Source of the DNA: Roseovarius sp. ZX-A-9
Lineage (GTDB): Bacteria > Pseudomonadota > Alphaproteobacteria > Rhodobacterales > Rhodobacteraceae
Direction of reading: 5' to 3'
Assembly: GCF_028369135.1 (NCBI RefSeq)
Contig: NZ_JAPWHW010000008.1
Span: 143,263 to 207,262 of the forward strand
DNA length: 64,000 nucleotides
The position numbers and the translations under genes are program-made. The stretch's first letter is position 1, and each line of letters begins with the position of its first letter. Positions 52,071 to 61,594 of the stretch are shown here, piece after piece. The notes under the pieces are model-generated. The model was not told where the DNA came from, did no database searches, and worked only from the letters and a program-made list of their open reading frames with translations.

Positions 52071-54116
52071 ATGTCCAACGATCCATTGCTTCAGCCTTTT
52101 CAGCTCAAACACCTCACATTGCGCAACCGGATCATGACGACGAGCCATGAGCCAGCCTACCCTGAGGATGGCATGCCCAAAGAGCGCTACGCGGCCTATC
52201 ACGCCGAACGTGCCAAGGCGGGCGTCGCGCTTGCCATGACAGCGGGGTCTGCCGCCGTGAGCCGTGACAGCCCGCCAGTGTTCAACAACATCCTTGCCTA
52301 CAAGGACGAGGTTGTGCCGTGGATCCAGAACCTGACAGATGCGGTGCATGAACATGGCTGCGCCGTCATGATCCAGCTGACCCACCTGGGGCGCCGCACC
52401 AACTGGAACAAGGGCGATTGGCTGCCTTCGGTGTCTTCCTCCAAGCACCGCGAACCTGCGCACCATGCTTTTCCGAAGCTGATCGAAGATTGGGACATTG
52501 ACCGGATCATCAACGACTTTGCCGATGCCGCCGAGCGGATGCAATCGGGGGGCATGGACGGGATCGAATTGCAGGTCTACGGCCACTTGCTTGATCAGTT
52601 CTGGTCGCCGCTGACCAATGACCTGACAGGTCCTTATGGGGCCGATACGCTGGAAAACCGTATGCGCTTCCCACTGGATGTGATCGAGGCGATCCGCAAA
52701 CGTGTTGGGGCGGAGTTTATCGTCGGGCTGCGCTACACTGCGGACGAGGCGCAAAAGGGTGGTATCACGCCTGAAGAGGGGCTGGAGATTTCAAAACGTC
52801 TTGCGGCGACAGGGCAGATTGATTTCCTGAACGTCATCAAAGGCCGCATCCACACCGACCCGGCCATGACTGACGTGATCCCCATCCAGGGGATGAAATC
52901 TGCCCCGCACCTCGATTTTGCGGGTGAAGTGCGCAAGGCGACGGGCATGCCAACATTTCACGCCGCCCGCATCCCTGATGTGGCGACCGCGCGCCATGCG
53001 GTGCAGGCAGGTCTGCTTGATATGGTCGGAATGACCCGCGCCCACATGGCGGACCCGCATATCGTGCGCAAGATCATCGAAGGGCGAGAGGAAGACATTC
53101 GCCCCTGCGTCGGCGCGACCTACTGCCTTGATCGTATTTATCAGGCGGGCGACGCGCTGTGCATCCACAACGCCGCCACCGGGCGCGAATTGACGATGCC
53201 GCATGATATTCCGGTGGCATCGAGCAGGAAAAAGGTCGTGATAATCGGCGCAGGCCCAGCCGGCCTTGAAGCTGCGCGCGTTGCGGCTGAGCGAGGCCAT
53301 GACGTGACCGTGTTCGAGGCCGCCGCTGAACCGGGCGGACAAGTGCGGCTGACGTCGCAATCCCCTCGCCGTCGCGAGATGATCGGCATCATTGATTGGC
53401 GCATGGCGCAATGCGCTGCGCGTGATGTGACGTTCCATTTCAACACATGGGCCGAGGCAGAGGACGTGACCGCCCTGACCCCCGACGTGGTGATTATTGC
53501 CACCGGCGGTCTGCCCAATACGGAACTGTTTGAGCAGAACGGCGAACAGGCCCATGTCGTTACCTCGTGGGATATCATCTCGGGCGATGTGAAGCCCGCA
53601 GGCAAGGTTCTGATCTACGACGAAAGCGGCGACCACCCTGCCCTGCAGGCCGCTGAGGTTGCGGCGAATGCGGGCTCATCGGTCGAAATCATGACGCCGG
53701 ACCGCACCTTTTCGCCTGACGTGATGGCGATGAACCTCGTGCCCTACATGCGCTCGCTTCAGGACAAGGATGTGACCTTTACCGTCACGCGCCGCCTGAT
53801 GGGGGTCGCACGCAGTGGCAACACACTGACTGCGACGATTGGCACGGATTACAGCGACCACACCTACGAGGTCGAAGTGGATCAGGTCGTAGTGAACTAC
53901 GGCACGCTGCCGCTGGATGAGCTGTATTTCGATCTCAAACCCCTCTCGTCCAATGCGGGCGAGGTCAACTATGACGCACTGATCGCAGGCAAGCCGCAAA
54001 CCGCCACGCGCAACGCGAATGGCACGTTCCAACTGTTCCGCATTGGCGACGCAGTGTCGGCACGCAACACCCACGCGGCCATCTATGATGCCCTGCGACT
54101 GGTCAAGGACATCTAA
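52071..54116 (+). CDS. Old-yellow-enzyme-type N-demethylase (dimethylamine/trimethylamine dehydrogenase or N-methylproline demethylase-like)
   Basis: 681 residues. An N-terminal FMN TIM barrel (about 1-340; QLTHLGRRTNWNKGDW, GIELQVYGHLLDQFWSP) is followed by an Fe-S segment and a C-terminal dinucleotide domain (about 390-681; VVIIGAGPAGLEAARVAAER). The order matches trimethylamine dehydrogenase and the N-methylproline demethylases of proline-betaine catabolism. The Fe-S ligand row reads Cys346, Ala349, Cys352, Cys364; the second Cys of the usual CxxCxxC-x11/12-C is replaced by Ala. Divergent from a TetR gene, with operators between. N-demethylation of a methylated amino acid is the likeliest role. 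Confidence 0.83.
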   Translation: MSNDPLLQPFQLKHLTLRNRIMTTSHEPAYPEDGMPKERYAAYHAERAKAGVALAMTAGSAAVSRDSPPVFNNILAYKDEVVPWIQNLTDAVHEHGCAVMIQLTHLGRRTNWNKGDWLPSVSSSKHREPAHHAFPKLIEDWDIDRIINDFADAAERMQSGGMDGIELQVYGHLLDQFWSPLTNDLTGPYGADTLENRMRFPLDVIEAIRKRVGAEFIVGLRYTADEAQKGGITPEEGLEISKRLAATGQIDFLNVIKGRIHTDPAMTDVIPIQGMKSAPHLDFAGEVRKATGMPTFHAARIPDVATARHAVQAGLLDMVGMTRAHMADPHIVRKIIEGREEDIRPCVGATYCLDRIYQAGDALCIHNAATGRELTMPHDIPVASSRKKVVIIGAGPAGLEAARVAAERGHDVTVFEAAAEPGGQVRLTSQSPRRREMIGIIDWRMAQCAARDVTFHFNTWAEAEDVTALTPDVVIIATGGLPNTELFEQNGEQAHVVTSWDIISGDVKPAGKVLIYDESGDHPALQAAEVAANAGSSVEIMTPDRTFSPDVMAMNLVPYMRSLQDKDVTFTVTRRLMGVARSGNTLTATIGTDYSDHTYEVEVDQVVVNYGTLPLDELYFDLKPLSSNAGEVNYDALIAGKPQTATRNANGTFQLFRIGDAVSARNTHAAIYDALRLVKDI

Positions 54117-54173
54117 ACAGCATACCGATAATGGCCTTAAGATTGACGAAGTTCCGGGCGTGGAAGCCGACAG

Positions 54174-55499
54174 TTACGCACGGATAGCCGCGTTTATGGC
54201 AAGCAGTAATTGTTCGGCGATGAAGGCGATCTGATCGTCTGTCACGTTATAGGGCGGAGCCAACAGCACATGGTCTCCCACCTGCCCGTCCACCGTGCCG
54301 GAGCCGGGGTAAACCATGAGACCGCATGCGGCGGCTTCGGCCCAGATCTGCTGGGCCAGTTTGCGGGCCGGCTCGAAGGGCACGGCTGTCTCGCGCGATT
54401 GTACAAACTCCACCGCCCAGAGCAGGCCACGGCCTCGGATATCGCCGACATGGGCGTGTTGAGCCAGTTTTTCGTTCAACGCGGCTTGCAATGCCGCCCC
54501 CTGGCGAACGACATTTTCAGCCAGTCCATCCGCTTCGATCACATCTTGCACAGCCAGCGCGGCGGCGCAGCAGACGGGATGGGCCATATAGGTATGCCCG
54601 TGAACGAAACCGCCGGAACCTCGAGCGAAACTGTCATGCACCGCCTGTGAGCAGGCAACGGCACCAATGGGCAGATAGCCCCCGCCCAGCCCCTTGGCCA
54701 GAGTCACGATATCAGGTTTGATCTCCTCATCGGCGCAGGCAAGGAAAGGGCCGGTGCGATATACGCCGCACATCACCTCATCCATAATCAGCAAAACGCC
54801 GTAGCGGTCACATATCTTGCGGATGCGGGTGTAATAACCGGGCGCGGGGCTCACGGCGCCAGTGGTGGCCCCCACCACGGTTTCAGCCATGAAAGCGGCC
54901 ACGTTTTCAGCCCCCAACCGCAGGATCTCCGCTTCCAGCGTCTCTGCTGCGCGGCGGCCATACGCCTCGGGCGTCTCGCCCGGTTGGGCGTAGCGAAAAT
55001 AGAAGCAGGGGTCTATCTGCGTGCGTTCGGGCAGCATCGGGGCGTAAGGTGCACGCCGACCTTCATTGCCCGAGTGGGCCAGCGCGCCCAGCGTGTTGCC
55101 GTGATAGCTTTGTTTGCGCGAGATCACGATATGGCGGTGAGGCTGGCCTCGCTCCAGCTGACATTGTCGGGCCATCTTGACTGCGGTTTCCACCGCTTCA
55201 GAACCAGAGCCCACGAAATAGACCCGCTCCATGCCCAGCCCGGCCTTGATGCAGATCCGCTCTGCCAGACGCTCGGCCGGCTCGGTGGTGAAGGCGCCAT
55301 TATGGGCATAATCCACCTTTGCCACCTGATCGGCCACGGCGGCGGAGACACGCGGGTCGCAATGGCCGATGCACGATACTGCCGCCCCGCCCGAGGCATC
55401 CAGATAACGCCGACCTTGGGCGTCGAAGAGATACGCGCCCTCGGCCCGCACGGCCACGGGTGGGATGGAATGGGCGCTGCGGTGGAAAACATGGCTCAT
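54174..55499 (-). CDS. Class-III aminotransferase (first copy)
   Basis: 441 residues from MSHVFHRSAHSIPP (ATG 55499). The PLP lysine is in TLAKGLGGGYLPIGAV, with the phosphate-binding GSGSEAVETAVKMA loop upstream. The class covers omega-amino acid and diamine aminotransferases. It is last in the minus-strand eight-gene operon and starts 1 bp after the RpiR stop. It shares little beyond family traits with the aminotransferase at 57926-59311. Confidence 0.9.
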   Translation of the reverse strand: MSHVFHRSAHSIPPVAVRAEGAYLFDAQGRRYLDASGGAAVSCIGHCDPRVSAAVADQVAKVDYAHNGAFTTEPAERLAERICIKAGLGMERVYFVGSGSEAVETAVKMARQCQLERGQPHRHIVISRKQSYHGNTLGALAHSGNEGRRAPYAPMLPERTQIDPCFYFRYAQPGETPEAYGRRAAETLEAEILRLGAENVAAFMAETVVGATTGAVSPAPGYYTRIRKICDRYGVLLIMDEVMCGVYRTGPFLACADEEIKPDIVTLAKGLGGGYLPIGAVACSQAVHDSFARGSGGFVHGHTYMAHPVCCAAALAVQDVIEADGLAENVVRQGAALQAALNEKLAQHAHVGDIRGRGLLWAVEFVQSRETAVPFEPARKLAQQIWAEAAACGLMVYPGSGTVDGQVGDHVLLAPPYNVTDDQIAFIAEQLLLAINAAIRA

Positions 55500-55500
55500 G

Positions 55501-56376
55501 TCATGCGTCACGTTTGTTGAGGCTGGCATAAGTGCCGCTGTCATAGAGGGCCCGTTCGATTTGGCCGATCCGCGCGGTGGCTTCGGGGCCAAGCTCGGTC
55601 AGAACTGCTGCGATCAACGCCTCGACCAGCGCCTGTGCAGCGACGATGGACGGGAAGAAGGATGGACCATCCACCGGAAAAATCAAAGTTTCCGCTGCAA
55701 GCGGCGTCAGCGATGTCAATCGGCTGTCTGACAGGCAGATCAGCGTGGCGCCCCTTGTCTCGATAGCGCGGGCGATCTGATCAATCTCGTGCCCGTAGGG
55801 GTCGAAATTGATCGACAGCACCGCATCACTTGGCCTGAGCAGCGCCAAATCGACACCAAGTGCCGTGGCCTCGGCCCCCAGAAGCGTCACGTTGTTGCGC
55901 AACATCCGGCAAAGGTAGGCAAAAGACATGCCCGGTCCCCGGCAACTCATGAAAGCCGAGATGAACACGCGTTCGGCACGGACAAGGTGGGCGGCGGCGC
56001 GGGCGAACACCTCAGGCGGGTTGGCCCATTCCGTGTGATCAAGATTGGCGCGATAGGCTTTGAAACTTTCGGCCACCAACGCTTCGACCCCATCGCACGA
56101 CAGCGCGCGGGTGGCCCGTTCAGTATAGGGGACAGGGGTCTGGCGCAGGTGGCTGACATGCAGCGCGCGCAAATCGGCCCAACCGTTGAAGCCCAGTGCT
56201 TGGCTGAAGCGCAAAAGCGTCGCAGGAGATACCCCTGCCCGCGCCGCCAGATCGCGCATGGAGATCAGCGGCACGTCATCGGGATGATCCACCACGTAGC
56301 GCGCCGCCAGCGCGACCTGCCGGGGCATATCCGGCACGCTCTCGACGATGCGGGCATGAAACTCTGCAAGGGTCAT
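55501..56376 (-). CDS. MurR/RpiR-family transcriptional regulator
   Basis: 291 residues. The N-terminal HTH_6 domain includes SMRDLAARAGVSPATLLRFS (about residues 39-58), and the C-terminal half is a SIS-type sugar-phosphate fold (about 120-260; SINFDPYGHEIDQIARAIE). It lies within the ABC/aminotransferase/M81 operon and probably controls it. In a SIS regulator of an amino-acid cluster, the ligand may be an amino-acid-derived compound; unknown. Confidence 0.9.
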   Translation of the reverse strand: MTLAEFHARIVESVPDMPRQVALAARYVVDHPDDVPLISMRDLAARAGVSPATLLRFSQALGFNGWADLRALHVSHLRQTPVPYTERATRALSCDGVEALVAESFKAYRANLDHTEWANPPEVFARAAAHLVRAERVFISAFMSCRGPGMSFAYLCRMLRNNVTLLGAEATALGVDLALLRPSDAVLSINFDPYGHEIDQIARAIETRGATLICLSDSRLTSLTPLAAETLIFPVDGPSFFPSIVAAQALVEALIAAVLTELGPEATARIGQIERALYDSGTYASLNKRDA

Positions 56377-56406
56377 GGGCGCTGTATCCTGTCTTTCTGG
56401 CGCATG

Positions 56407-57897
56407 TCAGTTGTTCAGAACCAACCGCATGGGCGGAATATGGCGAAACGGAAGCCCGGTAATATCGGCCATCGCAGGCCCCGGCGTTTCGACCTGTGCG
56501 AAAGCATCAAAACTGCGCCCGAAAGAGGCGCGGATATGGTTCTTTGCCTTGGCCAGCAATAGCGGAATCTGCGTGGCCTCTATCCCGTGCAGGTGGAAAT
56601 AGCCCGGATCATTGGGCGAATAGACGCGGCTGGTGAGGATGATGCGCATCGGCCCCACCCGGACCAGAGCGGTTGGCCCGAGGTCGATGGGGATACCATG
56701 CTCCATCGGGCCGGAATTGACGAACCGGCCATCGGTCAGCTTCTCCACCACACAGCTGACCTTGACCGGACCACCAAAGCGGGCATCCTGCCTGCCGCCA
56801 AGCTCCAGCGTCAGAGACGCGCCCGTGCCTGCCTGATGCACCGCCTTGACCGCCTCGGGATCGGCGATGAACGCAAAGACTGTACCCTCCGGCAGATCAG
56901 CGTTGAGCGCGGCCGCCAGCAACCCGGTGGTGTCTCCGTTGCCGCCCGACATCGGGTTGTCAGACGGCTCAAGGATCGCCCAGCGGCGACCATCATACCA
57001 TGGGGCCTTCTGCAGCAGCGCCTCGGCCTCTGGCAGTTCGGGTCGGAAGCGGGGCGCGCGGGCACGCATCTCTGTCACCATCCGGCGTGCAGCCTGCTGC
57101 GCGGCTTCTGTGGCGGCGGGATCTTCGGGGGTCGTGGTGCTGAGCATCACACCGGAATTGGCCGCAATCACGTCCGCATAAGCAAAGCTTGCATAGGGGT
57201 AGATCGCCAAAGGCTGACCGGCGCGGCTCTGCTCAACCTCCATCTGCTGTGCAATATCCTCGATCTCGGTCATCGGGCCGGGCTCATCGGTACGCATATT
57301 GAAACTGGGCAGGATCAGATCACAGCACGCCAATACCACCCTCCCGCGCGCGTCCCGCGCGATCAGTTCGGCCAGCAAATCCAACGCGCGCATGGCCGCC
57401 TCCGGCATGTCCGTGTGCGGGTATTTGCGATAGACTGTAGCGCCATCCAGTGCCGCGCACATTTCAGCCGTAGGTATGCAATGCATGTCAAAGGACGCCG
57501 TGATCGGCATATCGGGAAAGCGCTCCCGCATTCGCCGCACAAGTGTGGTTTCGGGCGAGGCATCCTGCGTGCCGATGCACGAGCCATGCATCGAAAGATA
57601 AATCCCTTCCACATCGTCAAAGACGGGATCGTTCACAATCTCATCGGTCAGCCGATCCAGCAGATCCTGCTCGACCGGTCCACCGGGGGCCGAAGCCGCA
57701 AGCCGCGAGAATACCAGTTCCGCACCGGTCCTGTCCGCCCACTCAAACGCCCCGCCTGTTTCCACCGTGGTGCCGCGAAACTGCTGTGCCGCCTGCGTGC
57801 CATACGCATATTCACGACCCTCAAAATGGTCCAACCCGACAGTAGTGGCGGTAAAGGAATTGGCCTCATGCCAAAGCCGCGCAATCCCAATCTTCAT
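56407..57897 (-). CDS. M81-family metallopeptidase (MlrC/COG5476)
   Basis: 496 residues from MKIGIARLWHEANSF (ATG 57897, with GGAGAA 4 nt ahead). The family motifs are RLWHEANSFT, YLSMHGSCIG and SFDMHCIPTAEM with D-x-H metal ligands, and SDNPMSGGNGDTTGLL. MlrC is known for cutting linearised microcystin; most relatives are of unknown substrate and probably cleave short peptides or cyclic amides. Here it is next to two aminotransferases and an amino-acid importer, which suggests a role in a specific small compound's breakdown. Confidence 0.9.
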   Translation of the reverse strand: MKIGIARLWHEANSFTATTVGLDHFEGREYAYGTQAAQQFRGTTVETGGAFEWADRTGAELVFSRLAASAPGGPVEQDLLDRLTDEIVNDPVFDDVEGIYLSMHGSCIGTQDASPETTLVRRMRERFPDMPITASFDMHCIPTAEMCAALDGATVYRKYPHTDMPEAAMRALDLLAELIARDARGRVVLACCDLILPSFNMRTDEPGPMTEIEDIAQQMEVEQSRAGQPLAIYPYASFAYADVIAANSGVMLSTTTPEDPAATEAAQQAARRMVTEMRARAPRFRPELPEAEALLQKAPWYDGRRWAILEPSDNPMSGGNGDTTGLLAAALNADLPEGTVFAFIADPEAVKAVHQAGTGASLTLELGGRQDARFGGPVKVSCVVEKLTDGRFVNSGPMEHGIPIDLGPTALVRVGPMRIILTSRVYSPNDPGYFHLHGIEATQIPLLLAKAKNHIRASFGRSFDAFAQVETPGPAMADITGLPFRHIPPMRLVLNN

Positions 57898-57925
57898 ATT
57901 GTTCTCCATCTATATTGCGCATGCC

Positions 57926-59311
57926 TCAAAGCGCGTCAGCCACGCTATCCAGACAGCCCGTCAGGATCGTGGCCAATTCGTCAATCTGCGCCTCGGTGAT
58001 GATCAGGGGCGGCGAAAACACCAACCCTTCGCGCACGGCGCGGGTGGCAAGGCCGCGCTCGAAACATAGATTGCGCACCCGCGTGGCGACCGACCCGAGC
58101 GGATCGAACGGCGCGTGCGTCACTTTGTTCGAGGTCAGCTCCAGCGCCCACATGCCGCCGATACCGCGCACCTCTCCCACCAGCGAATGCGCGGCAAGCC
58201 GACCCAGCCGGTCGCCCATGCAGGGACCGACCGTGTCGCGTACATGCTCAATGATCCCCTCGCGCCCGATGATGTCGATATTTTCCAGCGCCACAGCGGC
58301 AGCGACGGGATGGCCTGAATAAGTGAAACCATGCGGCAACACCCCGGCCTGTTCGCGCAATGCACCCGCCACGCGCGCGCCCACGCCGACCGCAGAAATT
58401 GGCTGGTAACCGCTGCTCATCCCCTTGGCCATGCAGAGGATATCAGGGGCAATGTCGTAGGTTTCCGAGCCGAACCAATTGCCGGTCCGCCCGAAGCCAC
58501 AGATCACTTCATCGACGATCAGCAGGATATCATATTTACGGCAGATTTCCTGCACGCGCTTCCAATAGCCGGGCGGCGGGATGATGACACCGCCCGCGCC
58601 CATCACCGGTTCGCCGATGAAGGCGGCCACGTTTTCAGTACCGAGCTCCATGATCTTCGCTTCCACCGCGTCGGCGGCCTCGGCTCCATAGGCGGGATCC
58701 GCGTTGTCGCGCCCTGCCTGCCAGGCATAGGGCGCAGCGGCATGAACGATGCCCGGAATCGGCAGCCCCGGCAGATTATGCATCGAAGGCAGCCCGCACA
58801 GGCTGGCCCCCGCAATGGTCGAACCGTGATAGGCATATTCCCGACTGATAATGATCTGGCGTTCCGGCTTGCCCTGCGCAGCCCAATAGCCGCGCACCAG
58901 CCGCAGCGCGGTGTCATTCGCTTCGGACCCGGAATTGGCATAAAAGAAATCGTCAATCCCCTCGGGCGTCAGAGCGGCCAGCCGCTCGGACAACTCGATA
59001 ACAGGTTCGTGCGACGTCTTGAAAAAAGTGTTGTAAAAGGCCAGCCGGTCCATCTGACGATGCGCCACCTCGCCCAGTTCCTTGCGGCCATATCCGATAT
59101 TGACGCACCATAGCCCACCCATGCCATCCAGCAGGCGTCGGCCCTCGGTGTCCCATAGGTACACACCTTCGCCGTGAGTGATGACGCGCGGCCCGCCCTC
59201 GGCGGCAAGGGCGCGGTGATCGGTGAACGGGTGCAGGTGATGCGCCAGATCGGCAACCTTCAGCGCCTCCCCGGAGCGGTTCTGCAATACGGCTTCCTTC
59301 ATGAAATTCAC
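57926..59311 (-). CDS. Class-III aminotransferase (second copy, omega-amino acid:pyruvate type)
   Basis: 461 residues. The PLP lysine is in CMAKGMSSGYQPISAV; FYANSGSEANDTALRL and YHGSTIAGASLCG are typical of beta-alanine/taurine/omega-amino-acid:pyruvate transaminases. Divergent from the copy at 54174-55499, so the two probably act at different steps. It is between the M81 gene and the ABC permease genes. ATG at 59311; MKEAVLQNRSG at 59302 is an alternative. Confidence 0.9.
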   Translation of the reverse strand: MNFMKEAVLQNRSGEALKVADLAHHLHPFTDHRALAAEGGPRVITHGEGVYLWDTEGRRLLDGMGGLWCVNIGYGRKELGEVAHRQMDRLAFYNTFFKTSHEPVIELSERLAALTPEGIDDFFYANSGSEANDTALRLVRGYWAAQGKPERQIIISREYAYHGSTIAGASLCGLPSMHNLPGLPIPGIVHAAAPYAWQAGRDNADPAYGAEAADAVEAKIMELGTENVAAFIGEPVMGAGGVIIPPPGYWKRVQEICRKYDILLIVDEVICGFGRTGNWFGSETYDIAPDILCMAKGMSSGYQPISAVGVGARVAGALREQAGVLPHGFTYSGHPVAAAVALENIDIIGREGIIEHVRDTVGPCMGDRLGRLAAHSLVGEVRGIGGMWALELTSNKVTHAPFDPLGSVATRVRNLCFERGLATRAVREGLVFSPPLIITEAQIDELATILTGCLDSVADAL

Positions 59312-59335
59312 TCCGTTGGTTGGGACCCGCGAAAC

Positions 59336-60022
59336 TCACGCGCGCGCCCGTGTGACATCCATTTTGCACTCCAGCAGGTGGATGACCTGACTCATGGAAA
59401 AGGTCAGCGCCAGATAGATCATCGCGGCCATCGTGTAGATCTCGATCGGCATGTAGGTCTCGGAGGCAAGGGTTCGAGCGACCCCTGTGATATCCATCAG
59501 CGTCACCGTAGAGGCCAGCGAACTGGCCTTGACCATCAAGATCATCTCGTTGCCATAGGCTGGCAGCGCCTGACGGATCGTCTGAGGCCAGATGATACGG
59601 CGAAAGGCGGTTACGGCAGACATGCCGACGGCACGCGCAGCCTCAATCTGATTGTGCGGGACCGACAGGATGCCGCCTCGAAACACCTCGGCCGTATAGG
59701 CGCCGGTATTGAGCGCCAGCGCGATCAGCGTGCACCAGAACGGCTCGCGCAGGACAGGCCACAGGATGCTGTCGCGGACACCCTCAAACTGCGAAAGCCC
59801 GTAGTAGATCAAAAATATCTGCACCAACAAAGGCGTGCCGCGAAAGAAGAACACATAAGCGCCAGCAACCACCCGCAGCGGCACCAGTGGGCTAAGACGT
59901 GCCAGCGCTGTCGGTAGCGCGATCACAAAACCCACAAGCAGCGCCAGCGCCACCAACCCCAGCGTCAGCCATAGCCCGTCAATCAGATCTGGTAATGCCT
60001 CGATCATCACGTCAAAATTCAT
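59336..60022 (-). CDS. Polar amino-acid ABC transporter permease, HisM type
   Basis: 228 residues, five hydrophobic helices, with the EAA loop EAARAVGMSAVTAFRRIIWP. Together with the next gene it forms the membrane pore. The start overlaps the end of the HisQ-type gene (4-bp). Confidence 0.93.
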   Translation of the reverse strand: MNFDVMIEALPDLIDGLWLTLGLVALALLVGFVIALPTALARLSPLVPLRVVAGAYVFFFRGTPLLVQIFLIYYGLSQFEGVRDSILWPVLREPFWCTLIALALNTGAYTAEVFRGGILSVPHNQIEAARAVGMSAVTAFRRIIWPQTIRQALPAYGNEMILMVKASSLASTVTLMDITGVARTLASETYMPIEIYTMAAMIYLALTFSMSQVIHLLECKMDVTRARA

Positions 60023-60717
60023 GAGACAACCCGCCCGGCAACACCGCGATTTGCGCGCTTTTCAAGGCCCTGCTGCACCAGCATAACAACGGCAGTCATT
60101 GCCAGATAGATCAGCGCGGCGAACAGGAAAAAGGTGAACGGTTCCTTGGTATAGCCGACGGCCATGTCGGTTTTGCGCATCAACTCCTCCAGACCGATCA
60201 CCGAGACCAGCGCGGTCTCCTTCAGGATGATCAGGAAGGTGTTGCCCAGGCCCGGCAGGGCAAAGCGCCAAATCTGCGGCAAAAGGATCCGCCGAAAGGT
60301 CGTGGCGGGCGACATGCCGATGGCGCGCGCCGCCTCAAGCTGATTGTTTGGCACCGCGCGGATGGCGGCGCGAAATATCTCGGTCGCGTAGGCACCAAAG
60401 GTCAGCGACAGCGCCACCACTCCTGCGGCGAAGGCCGATATGTCGATATAGCTGTCATACCCCAGCCAGCCTGCGAATTGGTTCAGCAGGATCACCCCGC
60501 CGTAATAGATGAACAGGATTACCATCAACTCCGGGATGCCCCGGATTAGCGCTGTATAGATGCCCGCCAGCACCCGCAGCAGCCGAAACCGAGACAGCTT
60601 CATCGTGGCCCCGAGCAGTCCGAAGACGAGACCGAAGACCAGCGACACAAGCGCAAGCTGAATGGTCATCAGCGTACCCTGAAAGAGAAGATGGCCAAAG
60701 CCTTCGAGATCAAACAC
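60019..60717 (-). CDS. Polar amino-acid ABC transporter permease, HisQ type
   Basis: 232 residues, five hydrophobic helices, with EAARAIGMSPATTFRRILLP as the EAA loop and IRGIPELMVILFIYYGG near the start. Pairs with the HisM-type gene. Confidence 0.93.
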   Translation of the reverse strand: MFDLEGFGHLLFQGTLMTIQLALVSLVFGLVFGLLGATMKLSRFRLLRVLAGIYTALIRGIPELMVILFIYYGGVILLNQFAGWLGYDSYIDISAFAAGVVALSLTFGAYATEIFRAAIRAVPNNQLEAARAIGMSPATTFRRILLPQIWRFALPGLGNTFLIILKETALVSVIGLEELMRKTDMAVGYTKEPFTFFLFAALIYLAMTAVVMLVQQGLEKRANRGVAGRVVS

Positions 60718-60776
60718 CAGCGGTTCCTGCCAGTCAGATGCGCCGCGCCCCTATAGGAGGCACGGCGCAAGGGGCA

Positions 60777-61538
60777 TCATTCGGCGCTGATCGAGAACGG
60801 GAAATACTTCGCGTTGATCTCAGCGTAAGTACCGTTCTGCTGAATCGTGTCTAGGGCGCCATTCAATCGGTCGAGCAATTCGGTATTGCCCTTTTCCACG
60901 GCGATTCCAGCACCCGAACCGATATACTCCACATCCTTCACAGGATCTCCCTTGAATTCGAAAGCATCGCCACCTTCCTTCTCAAGCCAGTTATACATTA
61001 GCACTTGCTGCGCCACGACACCGTCCAAACGTCCTGCTTGCAGATCGAGATTGTGGTTCTCAACCGTGTCATAGGTTTTCAGCGTCGCACCGGGGAATTT
61101 CTTCTCCACCAGCGTGGCATAGGTGGTGGCACGCTGCACGCCAATGGTCTTTCCGTCCAACCCTTCCGGTGTATAGGTGATGTCGCTACCCTTAGGAGCG
61201 ATCAGGGCAGCCCCGGCGGCATAATAGGGGTCGGTGAAATCCACCGCCTTCTTGCGCTTCTCGGTGATCGACATAGAGGCAACGATGGCGTCATACTTGC
61301 CCGCTTTCAGCCCCGGAATGATGCCGTCCCACGCCTGCGTGACGATCTCACAATCGGCTTTCATCTCAGCGCAGAGCGCCTTGGCAATCTCCACGTCAAA
61401 GCCCTGCACCTCACCGCTTTCATCGACGAAGTTGAACGGGGGATAAGCGCCCTCAGTGGCGATGCGCAGCGTATCGGCAGCAGCGCTATGGGCCAGAAAT
61501 GCGGCAAGCGCGGCGGCAAGAATATGTTTGGGTATCAT
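60777..61538 (-). CDS. Polar amino-acid ABC transporter substrate-binding protein (HisJ/ArtJ-like)
   Basis: 253 residues with an N-terminal signal peptide (ending about HSAAADT). The mature protein begins LRIATEGAYPPFNFVDESGE with the family's ligand-binding YPPFNF. VDFTDPYYAAGAALIAPKG is the Arg/Asp-binding loop. The sequence is closest in style to Lys/Arg/Orn/His binders (LAO family), but the exact ligand is not fixed. Confidence 0.93.
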   Translation of the reverse strand: MIPKHILAAALAAFLAHSAAADTLRIATEGAYPPFNFVDESGEVQGFDVEIAKALCAEMKADCEIVTQAWDGIIPGLKAGKYDAIVASMSITEKRKKAVDFTDPYYAAGAALIAPKGSDITYTPEGLDGKTIGVQRATTYATLVEKKFPGATLKTYDTVENHNLDLQAGRLDGVVAQQVLMYNWLEKEGGDAFEFKGDPVKDVEYIGSGAGIAVEKGNTELLDRLNGALDTIQQNGTYAEINAKYFPFSISAE

Positions 61539-61594
61539 GGAATGGTTCTCCTGTCGGTTGGTTTTTTACTTGTCTTGGTTGGTTTTGGCAGCCG

